Source: an uncultured Verrucomicrobiales bacterium
GTDB lineage: Bacteria; Verrucomicrobiota; Verrucomicrobiia; Verrucomicrobiales; Akkermansiaceae
Direction of reading: 5' to 3'
Length of the DNA stretch: 38,746 nucleotides
NCBI GenBank assembly: GCA_949373085.1
Contig: CASICJ010000044.1
Location: forward strand, 1 to 38,746
The position numbers were made by a program, and so were the translations under genes. Positions 15,761 to 25,379 of the stretch are shown here, one piece after another (position 1 is the first letter of the stretch; every line of letters starts with the position of its first letter). Below the pieces are notes generated by a model. That model did no database searches. It was not told the origin of the DNA and saw only the letters and a program-made list of their open reading frames with translations.

Positions 15761-16510
15761 GTGACCGAACTCGAAACTGCCGTCCATGCTGCCGAGGAAG
15801 CAGGCAAACTCCTCCGTGCCAATTTTAGCGAACCCAAGCATGTCGATGAAGCTCTTCACCACGACTTAAAACTCGCGCTCGATAAAGAGTCGCAGGAATT
15901 AATCACCGGAATCATTCTCGATCAACACCCCGAACATGCGATTTATGGGGAAGAAGGATTGGCCGGAGATCAATCATCATCCCACCAATGGATTGTCGAC
16001 CCGATTGATGGCACTGTAAATTATTTCTACGGAATCCCTCACTTCTGCATTTCTATTGCCAAACGTGTCGCTGGTGAACTCGTTCTAGGGGTGATTTATG
16101 ACCCCATGGTCAACGAACTATGGACCGTCGAAAAAGATGGCTTGCCTCATCTAAACGGGGCCCCGGTTACAGTCAGCAATCGTGATAAACTCGAAGAATC
16201 AATTCTCTTCGTTGGTTGCGGTAAGGATGAAGAAGCGCTTACTACGGGACTCTCTCGCTTTAAGAAGGGATCACTCAAAGCCCGAAAGATGCGCATGATG
16301 GGCTCTGCAGCTCTTGGGATGGCCTACATCGCTTGCGGGCGGCTTGATGCATACATCGAGTCACGTATTTCACTTTGGGACATTGCCGCTGGTCAGCTGA
16401 TGATTGAATCAACTGGCGGGCGCGTTGACCTCGTTCCCCATGACAACAATCCTGATGTCTACTCAATCGTAGCCACCAATGGAAAAATCCCTATTGAAGA
16501 AATCTTATGA
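15761..16510 (+). CDS. suhB: Inositol-1-monophosphatase family protein
   Basis: 249 residues with a GTG start; no better in-frame start is seen. Mg-dependent phosphatase fold with the family's metal-binding sites GEEG (63-66) and DPIDGTVNYF (80-89), and the C-terminal WDIAAGQLMIESTGG motif. The likely substrate is inositol monophosphate or a similar small sugar phosphate; members also act on 3'-phosphoadenosine phosphate or NADP, so specificity is open. It overlaps the ispF ATG by 4 bases (ATGA), so the two are translationally coupled. Confidence 0.92.
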   Translation: MTELETAVHAAEEAGKLLRANFSEPKHVDEALHHDLKLALDKESQELITGIILDQHPEHAIYGEEGLAGDQSSSHQWIVDPIDGTVNYFYGIPHFCISIAKRVAGELVLGVIYDPMVNELWTVEKDGLPHLNGAPVTVSNRDKLEESILFVGCGKDEEALTTGLSRFKKGSLKARKMRMMGSAALGMAYIACGRLDAYIESRISLWDIAAGQLMIESTGGRVDLVPHDNNPDVYSIVATNGKIPIEEIL

Positions 16511-16995
16511 TCCGCTCAGGTATTGGATATGATGTCCATCAATTTGCCAAAGGCCGCCCTTTGATTCTGGGCGGAGTTCAGATCCCTCACACACACGGGC
16601 TCGACGGGCATTCGGACGCCGATGTTCTCAGTCATGCGATTGCTGATGCCATTCTTGGAGCACTTGGACTTCCTGACATTGGCTACTATTTCCCCCCAGG
16701 TGACGCAGCTTGCAAAGACATCTGCTCGCTACGCATCCTCGAAAAGTGCGCATCGTTATGCGACGAGCACGACTACAAACTAATGAATGTTGATTCATCA
16801 CTAGTTGCCGAAGCCCCAAGAGTCCTTTCCCATGCGGCCGACATGAAGCAAAATATCGCCAAATCGCTGGGACTGACTCCCGCTGAAATAGGAATCAAGG
16901 CGACTACTAACGAGACAATGGGATTCGTTGGACGCGGCGAAGGAATGGCAGCATTTGCCACCGCTCTTATTGTTAAGAAGGACTTTCTTAGATGA
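16507..16995 (+). CDS. ispF: 2-C-methyl-D-erythritol 2,4-cyclodiphosphate synthase
   Basis: Fifth step of the non-mevalonate (MEP) isoprenoid pathway. 162 residues, normal family length. Zinc ligands sit in GYDVHQF (Asp9, His11) and HSDADVLSHAIADA (His43). DIGYYFPPGD and KATTNETMGFVGRGEG complete the signature. The stop lies 9 bases from the convergent purF stop, and I see no terminator between them. ispH of the same pathway is encoded separately at 29313. Confidence 0.97.
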   Translation: MIRSGIGYDVHQFAKGRPLILGGVQIPHTHGLDGHSDADVLSHAIADAILGALGLPDIGYYFPPGDAACKDICSLRILEKCASLCDEHDYKLMNVDSSLVAEAPRVLSHAADMKQNIAKSLGLTPAEIGIKATTNETMGFVGRGEGMAAFATALIVKKDFLR

Positions 16996-17004
16996 GCCGA
17001 TCGA

Positions 17005-18933
17005 CTAAAGAGCAAGGTCGTAACTACGTCCGCTCTTACCCTCCCGCCAATCGATAAACGCCTGATTCGCAACGGAGATTCCACCAGTCGTAGGATAATT
17101 TCCTGTGAAATACCAATCGCCTGACTCAGTCGCGTTAATAGACTTGTGTAAGTTCTCTACCGTCTGGTAAATCACCTCCACCTCTCCGTGCCAGTCGATG
17201 TCTTCAGGATAAACGATCTGGGCGATCTCTGCAGAGATTTCCTCATTTGTAAATCCAGCATAAAGCTTTTGCACGGCATTGATTCGATCCCCACTGGGCT
17301 TTTCCATTTGGGCTTTGCAGTCCTGATAGACTTCCTCAATGAGAGCAGAATTCCCTGATCGCTTGATCAAGTTAATCGTTGCCTGAAACGCGATAAACTT
17401 TCCTAACTCTGACATATCAATGCCGTAACAATCAGGATAGCGAATTTGTGGTGCCGTCGAACAAATGACAATCTTGCCTGGTTTCGTTCGAGCAAGAATC
17501 TTGAGAATTGATTGCTTTAAAGTTGTCCCCCTTACAATGGAATCATCAAGGACAACTAGCTTCCCTCCTTCGGGAACGACTCCATAGGTGATATCGTAAA
17601 CATGTGATACCAGTTGATTCCGACCACTTTCCTGCGAAATAAAGGTCCGCAGCTTAATATCTTTATGTGCAATCTTTTCGCCAACCGGCCAATTCCGCAT
17701 AATCAGCTCGTCGACCTTTTCCTCATCAAGTTCACCAGCATTCAAGGCACTCAACATATCGCTACGAACCATTTTACGCCGATAAAGTCGTAACCCATCC
17801 ATCAAGCCATAATAAGCAGTCTCTGCGGTGTTCGGAACAAATGAGAAAACGGAGTTCTGAAAGTCACAATCGATGGACTGAACAACTTGCTGAACCAAAG
17901 CAGATCCCATGGCCTTACGCTCACGATAAATTTCCGGGTCGTTTCCACGCGAGAAATAAATCCGCTCGAAGGAGCAGGGCTGCGGTTTAATCTTGTCGGC
18001 AAAACGCTCCGACTGATGATCACCATTATTTTTGATCGTCATAACCATACCCGGATCGAGCTCAGTCACCTGACCTTGCTCAGCTTCAAAGACTGTCATC
18101 AACGGAACTCGCTCGCTGGCAAAAGCAATGACTTCATCTGTCTCATAATAGTAGCATGGACGGATTCCGTGAGGATCACGCATCACGAAAAGATCCCCAT
18201 TTCCAACCACTCCCGAGATGCAATAACCGCCATCCCATCCTTTTGCAGATTCAGCGACAATATGAGCCAGATTCAGACGCTCTGAAATCTTTTCAGCAGT
18301 GTGATCCCCGGGAATCCCCTCATCACGAAGCTCATGGTAAATATCGGTATGAGCCTCGTCGAGATGGAAGCCAATTTCTTCTAACACCGTTTGAGTATCT
18401 GTTCCATAAACCGGATGCTGACCACGATCCTCCATGCGCTCATTTAGCTCATTGGTGTTGGTCATATTAAAGTTTCCCATCACCATGAGAGTGCGCGTGG
18501 GCCAGTTGCTTCGGCGCAAATAAGGATGACAAGAGCCATCATCGAATTGCCCCGAGGTTCCGTAGCGGAGATGCCCCATGTAAACATCGCCAGCAAAGTC
18601 AAAACGCCGCCGAAGATCTTCGGGATCGTTTTCGTTAATTTGTCCCTTCCGATGTTTTTTACTCAGGTCCTTCAACTCGGATCGAAAAAGCTTCGCAAGA
18701 GAATCCTTTTTAGAATCCCGACGTCGGAAAATATAGGGTTGCCCAGGCGGCATTCCAATCTTCGCACAACCGATTCCCACTCCATCTTGGCCGCGGTTGT
18801 GCTGCTTCTCCATAAGAAGAAAGAGTTTGTTAAAGCCCCAAAGCGCGGAACCATACTTATCCTGGTAGTATGCTAAAGGTTTTTTAAGGCGAACCACGGC
18901 AATGCCGCATTCGTGGGTGAGACGGTCACTCAT
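17005..18933 (-). CDS. purF: Amidophosphoribosyltransferase, long form
   Basis: First committed step of purine synthesis: PRPP and glutamine to phosphoribosylamine. From the ATG at 18933 the protein starts MSDRLTHECGIAVV, so the catalytic Cys is residue 9 and would be exposed by removal of a short propeptide. The Ntn amidotransferase part (QHNRGQDGVGIG, YMGHLRYGTSGQ, GNFNMTN, GNGDLFVMRDPHGIRPCYY) is followed by the PRTase domain with VVLDDSIVRGTT. At 642 residues it is clearly longer than the usual 460-510, with extra sequence after the Cys (KKPLAYYQDKYGSALWGFNK) and at the C-terminus. It lies 13 bases after purM on the same strand, as one operon. Confidence 0.94.
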   Translation of the reverse strand: MSDRLTHECGIAVVRLKKPLAYYQDKYGSALWGFNKLFLLMEKQHNRGQDGVGIGCAKIGMPPGQPYIFRRRDSKKDSLAKLFRSELKDLSKKHRKGQINENDPEDLRRRFDFAGDVYMGHLRYGTSGQFDDGSCHPYLRRSNWPTRTLMVMGNFNMTNTNELNERMEDRGQHPVYGTDTQTVLEEIGFHLDEAHTDIYHELRDEGIPGDHTAEKISERLNLAHIVAESAKGWDGGYCISGVVGNGDLFVMRDPHGIRPCYYYETDEVIAFASERVPLMTVFEAEQGQVTELDPGMVMTIKNNGDHQSERFADKIKPQPCSFERIYFSRGNDPEIYRERKAMGSALVQQVVQSIDCDFQNSVFSFVPNTAETAYYGLMDGLRLYRRKMVRSDMLSALNAGELDEEKVDELIMRNWPVGEKIAHKDIKLRTFISQESGRNQLVSHVYDITYGVVPEGGKLVVLDDSIVRGTTLKQSILKILARTKPGKIVICSTAPQIRYPDCYGIDMSELGKFIAFQATINLIKRSGNSALIEEVYQDCKAQMEKPSGDRINAVQKLYAGFTNEEISAEIAQIVYPEDIDWHGEVEVIYQTVENLHKSINATESGDWYFTGNYPTTGGISVANQAFIDWREGKSGRSYDLAL

Positions 18934-18946
18934 GAGTAATTTGGGA

Positions 18947-19939
18947 CTAAGATTGAACATTAACAGTGACTCCGTCACCCGAACGCACCTTGCCAAGGAC
19001 CCCGCCTCCCGGTCCAGCAGAACAGGCTGCATCAACGTCTTCAGGACCCACAATGGCCACCCATCCGATTCCCATGTTGAAAGCATTAAAACGATCTTTT
19101 AGATCGGTGTGGGCCAGTAATTTTTGAACTGGTTCATTCTCCCAAAACGGAATGGTCAGATCAGCACCCATTCCCCTGAAGAGACGCTCAAGGTTTTCAG
19201 GGAGCCCACCACCCGTGATATGGGCGAAAGCTTTTGCGCGTGGCCCAGCACCTTTGAAGGCATTCGTCACATCATGATAAAGGCGTGTGGGAACAAGCAT
19301 TGCCTTAATTTCCTCGTCACTGAACTCAGAGCTATGTTCTGCAAGAATCCGACGACAAAGACTCCAACCATTGGCATGAAAACCATCAGAAGCATAGCCA
19401 ATCAAAAAATCACCTTCCTGAATTGTTTCGGGCTGGATCAAATCTTCCTTTTCAACCGCACCAACACAGAACCCCGAGAGCTCGACAACATCGGGAGGAA
19501 CTAGACCCGGCATTTCAGCGGTCTCGCCCCCAGCCAAAATACAACCGCAATCTTCTAGGTAGTCACACATTCCAGAAATCAATCGCTTAATGCGTTCGGG
19601 ATGAAGCTTCTCAATCCCAATGTAATCGAGAAACAGCAGCGGATCTCCACCAGTCGTAATGATATCGTTAACACTCATTGCGATTAGGTCTTTGCCAGCC
19701 TCGGCTTCCATCCCGTATTCGAGAAGAACTTCCAGCTTAGTTCCAACTCCATCACATCCTGTCACAATGACCGGATTTTTATAATCACTCAGATCGAATG
19801 CCGCAGCAAAAAGACCAAACGAGTTATAAAGTTGACGCTGCTTTTGAGTGCGGGAGACATCCGCCTTAATTTCGTTGACCAAAGCCGCGGCGGCCTTGGT
19901 ATCAACCCCTGCTTCCTGGTAAGTAACCTTTTTACCCAT
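18947..19939 (-). CDS. purM: Phosphoribosylformylglycinamidine cyclo-ligase (AIR synthetase)
   Basis: Closes the imidazole ring in purine synthesis (FGAM to AIR with ATP). 330 residues from the ATG at 19939 (MGKKVTYQEAGVDTKAA); an in-frame extension of 13 codons upstream is not conserved. Motifs: TGCDGVGTKLEVL, SVNDIITTGGDPLLFLDYIG, AGGETAEMPG, DGFHANGWSLCRRIL and HITGGGLPENL. The final residues GGGVLGKVRSGDGVTVNVQS are normal. Upstream partner of purF and divergent from the DUF3108 gene across 113 bases. Confidence 0.96.
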   Translation of the reverse strand: MGKKVTYQEAGVDTKAAAALVNEIKADVSRTQKQRQLYNSFGLFAAAFDLSDYKNPVIVTGCDGVGTKLEVLLEYGMEAEAGKDLIAMSVNDIITTGGDPLLFLDYIGIEKLHPERIKRLISGMCDYLEDCGCILAGGETAEMPGLVPPDVVELSGFCVGAVEKEDLIQPETIQEGDFLIGYASDGFHANGWSLCRRILAEHSSEFSDEEIKAMLVPTRLYHDVTNAFKGAGPRAKAFAHITGGGLPENLERLFRGMGADLTIPFWENEPVQKLLAHTDLKDRFNAFNMGIGWVAIVGPEDVDAACSAGPGGGVLGKVRSGDGVTVNVQS

Positions 19940-20052
19940 GCGCTGCCTTGGTTGTAATCTCCCCATCTCAATCGTCACGTCTTTTCCTCGTCATTTCACC
20001 TTTCAATGTGCATTTTGAGTGAAACTACGGCAAATTGGACCGTAAACAGCCA

Positions 20053-20835
20053 ATGAAAACCTTAATTCTATCATTAGTGCTCGGTCTTTCAGCCACCGCT
20101 GAACCGGCTTGGCTCGACGAAATTAATATCCCTAAAAAAGGTCCTCTTAGGCAGATTTCCCCCACCAAGCTTGAATATGTAATTAGCTTTAACGGAAAAG
20201 GTAAAGCGGGCACCTTGAAGATTCTCTTTGGTGAAAAAGCGCCAAGCTATCCAGACCATTTCGTTGTCCGAGCCCATGGCGGGAGCTCAGGATGGGCCAA
20301 AACGCTCTTTCCCTACCAGTTTCATTATCTCAGCCTCTTAAATCCCAAAACTCTCAGACCCACCAAGTTCGTGGGAACTGAAAGGGATGGCTCGAAAGTG
20401 ACCACGCTCAGCTACCGTTTCGATTCCAAAAGTGTCTCTGGCACAAAAAAAATAACCGAAGATGCAGAAACTCAAACTGAATCGTCAAATTTTTCGTATC
20501 CTCACTCCCTTGGTCTTTTCAGCGGACTACTGCAGATTCGTAGCCTTCCACTCAAGGATAATGATGAAGTCGTGATGGCCTTGCACCCTGTGACCAGCCC
20601 CTATCTCACCAAAATCAAGATCGTTGGTCGAGAAGTCCATCTAGGGAGAGACTGCATTAAACTGAGTATAGGCGCCGAAAAAATCGAAGCTGACATGTCC
20701 GTTAAACATGAAGATGCCCCAAAAACAGCAAGCATTTGGCTATCTGATGATAGTTGGCGGATCCCCATCGAGATGAGAGGTGAAATGCCGATTGGTCCCG
20801 TAAGAGTGTTTCTGACCAAGCACGAGAACCTCTAG
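20053..20835 (+). CDS. Exported DUF3108-like protein
   Basis: 260 residues. The ATG at 20053 starts a clean signal peptide (MKTLILSLVLGLSATA); a TTG at 20035 would only add six residues in front of it. The mature part has KLEYVISFNGKGKAGTLKI near the start, YRFDSKSVSGTKKI in the middle and IKIVGREVHLGRDCIKL later, an all-beta pattern that resembles DUF3108. Probably periplasmic or outer-membrane associated, function unknown. It converges on ilvD with 70 bases between stops, and no clear terminator is visible there. Confidence 0.7.
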   Translation: MKTLILSLVLGLSATAEPAWLDEINIPKKGPLRQISPTKLEYVISFNGKGKAGTLKILFGEKAPSYPDHFVVRAHGGSSGWAKTLFPYQFHYLSLLNPKTLRPTKFVGTERDGSKVTTLSYRFDSKSVSGTKKITEDAETQTESSNFSYPHSLGLFSGLLQIRSLPLKDNDEVVMALHPVTSPYLTKIKIVGREVHLGRDCIKLSIGAEKIEADMSVKHEDAPKTASIWLSDDSWRIPIEMRGEMPIGPVRVFLTKHENL

Positions 20836-20905
20836 ATTCTCCAAAAACGTAAAAGAGTCTGCACTACAAGTAGAGTGAAGCTCTCTCTATCTGAGTTGAT
20901 GAGCC

Positions 20906-22597
20906 TTATTTGTCGGTCACCGCACCTTCGCTCGCACTCGTAACCAGCTTGGCATATTTTGCCAAAACTCCGCGGGTGTAACGGGGCTGAGGTTGAACCC
21001 ACTCAGAGCGACGCGCGTCAAGATCGGCATCAGTAAAAATCTCATTCTTCTCCGCATTGATGGTGATTTTATCGCCCTCCTCAACTAGCCCAATCGGACC
21101 ACCCTCGAAAGCTTCTGGCGTGATATGACCGACCACGAATCCATGACTACCACCCGAGAAACGCCCATCAGTAATAAGAGCAACCTTATCCCCTAGACCA
21201 CGTCCCATAACAGCAGCAGTTGGCCCAAGCATTTCTCGCATACCTGGCCCCCCTTTGGGACCTTCACGGCGAATCACAATAACATCTCCAGCCTCAATTC
21301 CCCCACTAAGGATGGATTTCATCCCTTCTTCCTCTGACTCAAAGACGCGGGCTCGACCTGTAAAAGCAAGCCCCTCTTTCCCTGAAATTTTTGCAACCGA
21401 ACCAGTTGGAGCAAGGTTCCCATAAAGAATCCGCAGATGACTATCCTTCTTGACAGGGTTATCGAAAGAGCGAACGACATCCTGACCCTCCGGGAACTCC
21501 AGTGGTGAATTAGCAAGATTTTCCGACATCGTCTTCCCTGTGACGGTGAGGCAATCTCCATGAAGGAGGCCTTCCTTGAGAAGCAATTTCATCAGAGGAA
21601 TTAACCCACCAATTTTCACCATTTCGGCCATCACATATTTGCCGCTAGGTTTGAGATCTGCCAGAACAGGAACCCTTCGCCCGATCTCGGTAAAGTCATC
21701 GATCGAAAGCTCAACATCCGCCGCATGGGCCATCGCCAGCAAGTGAAGAACTGCATTCGTTGACCCTCCTAGGGTAATCACAACAGTAATCGCATTTTCA
21801 AATGCTTTGCGCGTCATAATATCCCGCGGCTTAATCCCCTTCTCCAACAAATGAAGCACCGCCGCTCCAGCATCAAATGAATCCCGCTTTTTATCGTCGC
21901 TGATCGCAGCTTGGGCTGAACTATTCGGCAGGCTCATCCCGAGGGCTTCAATGGCACTCGCCATGGTGTTGGCCGTATACATTCCACCACAAGAACCCGG
22001 CCCTGGAATTGCCTCCTCCTCGACCTTCTGGAGTTCCTCGTCGGAGAACTCACCGCTAGCATGCTTCCCCACCGCTTCGAAGACCGAAACAATATCAAGA
22101 TCCTTCTCTTCCCCTTTCAAGGTCGCACAGCCCGGCAAAATCGTTCCGCCATAAACAAAAACAGAAGGACGGTTCATTCGCGCCATTACCATGATACAGG
22201 CCGGCATATTTTTATCGCAACCACCGATCGCCACGTAGCCGTCCATTCCTTCGCAGCCCACCACCGTCTCGATAGAATCCGCAATCACTTCTCGGCTCAC
22301 CAGCGAATACTTCATACCCTCAGTCCCCATCGAAATTCCATCTGAAATCGTGATCGTATTAAAAATGACAGACTTTCCTCCAGCTGAGTCGATTCCCTTG
22401 GCTGATTCAGTGGCGAGCCCATCAATATGAAAGTTACAAGGTGTCACCTGACTCCACGTTGAAGCCACCCCAACTTTAGGTTTTTTGAAATCAGCCTTAT
22501 CAAAACCCACCGGATAAAGCATCGCTCGACTGGGGGCTCGATCCGGACCATCGAGGACCTTTGAGGAAAACTCCCGCATATTTGGATTGTCGCACAT
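20906..22597 (-). CDS. ilvD: Dihydroxy-acid dehydratase
   Basis: Third shared step of valine and isoleucine synthesis (dihydroxy acid to 2-keto acid) with an Fe-S cluster. 563 residues from the ATG at 22597 ([12 protein letters not shown]); the next ATG at 22579 is also possible, while residues encoded further upstream are not conserved. Cluster ligands are Cys54 ([10 protein letters not shown]), Cys127 ([10 protein letters not shown]) and Cys203 ([16 protein letters not shown]). The C-terminal region has [20 protein letters not shown]. It is transcribed divergently from serA across 168 bases with an inverted repeat between them. Confidence 0.96.
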   Translation of the reverse strand: MCDNPNMREFSSKVLDGPDRAPSRAMLYPVGFDKADFKKPKVGVASTWSQVTPCNFHIDGLATESAKGIDSAGGKSVIFNTITISDGISMGTEGMKYSLVSREVIADSIETVVGCEGMDGYVAIGGCDKNMPACIMVMARMNRPSVFVYGGTILPGCATLKGEEKDLDIVSVFEAVGKHASGEFSDEELQKVEEEAIPGPGSCGGMYTANTMASAIEALGMSLPNSSAQAAISDDKKRDSFDAGAAVLHLLEKGIKPRDIMTRKAFENAITVVITLGGSTNAVLHLLAMAHAADVELSIDDFTEIGRRVPVLADLKPSGKYVMAEMVKIGGLIPLMKLLLKEGLLHGDCLTVTGKTMSENLANSPLEFPEGQDVVRSFDNPVKKDSHLRILYGNLAPTGSVAKISGKEGLAFTGRARVFESEEEGMKSILSGGIEAGDVIVIRREGPKGGPGMREMLGPTAAVMGRGLGDKVALITDGRFSGGSHGFVVGHITPEAFEGGPIGLVEEGDKITINAEKNEIFTDADLDARRSEWVQPQPRYTRGVLAKYAKLVTSASEGAVTDK

Positions 22598-22630
22598 GTT
22601 GGTTGGGACTCTTCCTTTCCGCACTAAAAA

Positions 22631-22667
22631 CCTCAAGCCTTATCGACTCAATGAGCCAGGCTTTAGG
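22631..22667. repeat. Inverted repeat between divergent ilvD and serA
   Basis: CCTCAAGCCT (22631-22640) and AGGCTTTAGG (22658-22667) pair at 9 of 10 positions, and a small palindrome CTCA-A-TGAG (22647-22655) lies between the arms. Without a T-tail it is more like a regulator-binding site than a terminator; no protein is assigned to it. Confidence 0.4.
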
Positions 22668-22765
22668 TGATTTCCTTCCTGAGGAGGCTCTTTCTGCGCC
22701 CCCAAGTAATTTTCGTTGGCTGGCTCTTGCTCTTGAAGAGTTCTTACGCTACCGCAGGGCTCGTT

Positions 22766-24367
22766 ATGCAAAGCCGCGTTCTGGTTTCCGACCCCATCTC
22801 CGAAAAAGGTGTTGATCTTCTCAATGCCCATCCCGATATCACTGCCGACTTCAAAGTTGGACTAGCTCCCGAAGAGCTTCTTTCCATTATTGGTGAATAT
22901 GATGCTCTAATCGTTCGCTCTCAGACCAAAGTCACTCCCGAGGTTTTTGCAGCAGCTACCAAGCTAAAAGCAGTAGGTCGCGCAGGAGTCGGCGTCGACA
23001 ACATAAACCGCGATGCTGCCAACTCACATGGCGTCATCGTAATGAACACTCCCACCGGCAACACTATTTCAACTGCCGAACATGCCTTCACCTTGATGTG
23101 CGCTACCGCCCGCAACATCGCTCTCGGACACGCCGGAGTGATAAATGGAAACTTTAAAGCAGCCCGCAAAGCCTATCAAGGAATTGAATTAAATGGTAAA
23201 ACGCTCGCTGTGATAGGGATGGGTCGGATCGGCTCCGAATTCACAAAACGCGCTCAGGCCTTCAACATGAAGATTGTTGCCTTTGATCCATTTTTAACCC
23301 AATCGCGTGCTGATGAAATGAAGGTCTCACTCGCCAGCACTCCCGATGAAGCCCTTACCGGTGCCGATGTCGTTACGCTCCACGTTCCGATGACGGAAGA
23401 AACTCGACATATTCTTAACGCCGAACGTCTTTCACTGATGAATCAGGGTGCCCTCGTTATCAATTGCGCCCGCGGCGGCCTTATCGATGAAGCCGCCCTT
23501 AAAGCAGCCATCGATAGCGGTCACATTGCAGGCTGCGGACTCGATGTTTTTGAGGACGAACCCCCTTCCGCCGAACATCCTCTTTTCTCCCTGGATAAGC
23601 ACATCAGCTTCACTCCCCACCTTGGGGCATCGACGAATGAAGCTCAGGAAAATGTTGGCATTCAGGTTGCCGAACAAATCCGAGACTTTTGTGCAACTGG
23701 TGAAATTCGCAATGCTATCAACATGCCTTCAATGGATGCCACCGCACTTGATGAACTCGGTTGCTACATCGATATCGCAAGTGGTCTTGGCAAGCTCCTC
23801 GCCAAGATTGGTCCGGATAATCCTGATTCCCTCCGGATCTCTTATCACGGGCCCATTTCAAAGAAGGACACCGCTCTCATTTCGCGCAGCGTCCTCACAA
23901 GCTTTTTGGAGGCCGCCCGTAATGACGGACAGGTTAACATCGTAAATTCTCCCGCAATCGCCAAAGAGATGGGGCTCGAAACTATTGAGTCAACGATCAA
24001 CGCAGCAACCGAATACAGCGAACTTGTAATCGCTGAGCTTAAGAAGGGAGATGTTAGCTATCGCGTCTCCGGCACTGTAATTGGCAAATCCCCGCGGATC
24101 GTTGAAATCGACAAACTGTATGTCGACATCAACATCAGGGGACACTTTCTCGTAGTTAAAAATGACGATCGCCCTGGTATGGTCGGGTTAATCGGCACTG
24201 AACTTGGTAATGCGAAGGCGAATATAGCCAATCTTTCTCTGGGTCGCAATAGTTCGGAAGGAAGCGCACTCACCGTCATTGAACTAGATGCGCCAATTGA
24301 ATCATCCGTCATGTCAACGATCCGAAAAACTGAGGGAGTAATCTACGCAACCGGAGTCACTCTTTAA
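22766..24367 (+). CDS. serA: D-3-phosphoglycerate dehydrogenase (long, ACT-containing form)
   Basis: First step of serine synthesis, NAD-linked oxidation of 3-phosphoglycerate. 533 residues from the ATG at 22766 (MQSRVLVSDPISEKG). The 33 codons in frame before it are hydrophobic but not conserved, so they are left out. Substrate domain with GRAGVGVDNI (71-80), NAD fold GMGRIG (151-156), NCARGGLIDE, DVFEDEPP and the TPHLGAST His motif. Then the intervening ASB-type domain, and a C-terminal ACT domain (about 452-533: LVVKNDDRPGMVGLIG) that usually senses serine. Followed by 151 bases with no gene. Confidence 0.95.
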   Translation: MQSRVLVSDPISEKGVDLLNAHPDITADFKVGLAPEELLSIIGEYDALIVRSQTKVTPEVFAAATKLKAVGRAGVGVDNINRDAANSHGVIVMNTPTGNTISTAEHAFTLMCATARNIALGHAGVINGNFKAARKAYQGIELNGKTLAVIGMGRIGSEFTKRAQAFNMKIVAFDPFLTQSRADEMKVSLASTPDEALTGADVVTLHVPMTEETRHILNAERLSLMNQGALVINCARGGLIDEAALKAAIDSGHIAGCGLDVFEDEPPSAEHPLFSLDKHISFTPHLGASTNEAQENVGIQVAEQIRDFCATGEIRNAINMPSMDATALDELGCYIDIASGLGKLLAKIGPDNPDSLRISYHGPISKKDTALISRSVLTSFLEAARNDGQVNIVNSPAIAKEMGLETIESTINAATEYSELVIAELKKGDVSYRVSGTVIGKSPRIVEIDKLYVDINIRGHFLVVKNDDRPGMVGLIGTELGNAKANIANLSLGRNSSEGSALTVIELDAPIESSVMSTIRKTEGVIYATGVTL

Positions 24368-24518
24368 GAGAACCGCAGACAATAGTTCCACATATTCCAA
24401 CGCCAAAAGAATCAGCTCAAGGAAAGATTCCTATACCTCTTTAAGACGGAGGACATATTCAGGGCCCGAAATGGTATTGACAAAACAGTTCTCCACCTTT
24501 TCGAATTTTTTTAAGCGC

Positions 24519-25379
24519 TCAGCGCCCGTCAAGAATTGGTGCGAGCTTACACGCCGTCCCAACAGGCCAAGCACTCTTGGGGGTGAAAATAGCGGCGTCG
24601 AGCGACTTGTGTTCAGGCCAATGCGGCTCTTTCGGAATTTCGCAAATCGCTCGCTTGATAATCCGAGCACTCATTTTGGCGTTAGCCGCGAGGTGCTCCA
24701 CCACCGAACTAGCTTCGACATTTTCCTCACCCTCCCTCCAGCAATCGTAATCTGTTACCATTCCTAGAGTCGCTAAAGCAATCTCGGCCTCACGCGCGAG
24801 CTTCGCTTCCGGGAGATTAGTCATGCCAATAATATCAAAACCGAGGTGCCTATAGTAGTGGGATTCCGATTTTGTAGAAAAGGCAGGACCATCCATACAA
24901 ACATAAGTTCCACCATCGTGGAGATCAGCGCCTTCCGATCGCCCGGCCTTCGCCAAAATTGAACGTAATCCAGGACTAATAGGTTCAGCAAAACCAATAT
25001 GAGCAACTATCCCCTCACCAAAAAATGTATTGTTTGCCCGCTGGCTAGTTCGATCAAAGTATTGATCTGGAAGAACAACCGAGCGAGGCGAATATGCCTC
25101 CTTCAAACTACCAACCGCAGTTGCACAAATCACCCAGCGCACCCCGACTGAGCGAAGTGCCCAAAAGTTAGCCCGATGATTCACCTCGGTCGGCAGAATG
25201 GTATGATTTTGTCCATGCCGGGATAGAAACCAAACGTTCCTACCTTCGAATGTGCCACCTACCAACACATCTGAAGGATCACCAAAGGGTGTTTCAACTC
25301 GGCGCTCCTCAACATTTTCAAGTCCCTCAAAACCAGAGACCCCACTCCCACCAATAATTCCAATTGCGGCACTCATCAT
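24519..25379 (-). CDS. mtnP: S-methyl-5'-thioadenosine phosphorylase
   Basis: Cleaves methylthioadenosine to adenine and methylthioribose-1-phosphate in methionine salvage. 286 residues. The MTAP-type signatures are IGIIGGSGV at the N-terminus, SRHGQNHTILPTEVNHRANFW, CMDGPAFSTKSES, MTNLPEAKLAREAEI and VTDYDCWREGEENV. The DYDCW motif and the MTNLPE form favour methylthioadenosine over other purine nucleosides, although some relatives use inosine analogues. Its ATG overlaps the DUF368 stop (ATGATGA), so it is the last gene of icd-DUF368-mtnP on the minus strand. Confidence 0.92.
   Translation of the reverse strand: MMSAAIGIIGGSGVSGFEGLENVEERRVETPFGDPSDVLVGGTFEGRNVWFLSRHGQNHTILPTEVNHRANFWALRSVGVRWVICATAVGSLKEAYSPRSVVLPDQYFDRTSQRANNTFFGEGIVAHIGFAEPISPGLRSILAKAGRSEGADLHDGGTYVCMDGPAFSTKSESHYYRHLGFDIIGMTNLPEAKLAREAEIALATLGMVTDYDCWREGEENVEASSVVEHLAANAKMSARIIKRAICEIPKEPHWPEHKSLDAAIFTPKSAWPVGTACKLAPILDGR

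Noticed and set aside
22716..22731. TTGGCTGGCTCTTGCT upstream of serA, like a sigma-54 promoter
   Set aside because: Spacing GG-N9-GC and TGGCTG in place of TGGCAC; probably chance.
22640..22831. Minus-strand frame across the ilvD-serA spacer
   Set aside because: Overlaps the serA start and the inverted repeat; composition unlike the neighbouring proteins.
24431..24670. 79-codon minus-strand frame at the mtnP 3' end, considered as a frameshifted tail
   Set aside because: MtnP already ends normally (KLAPILDGR); the other frame shows no family sequence.
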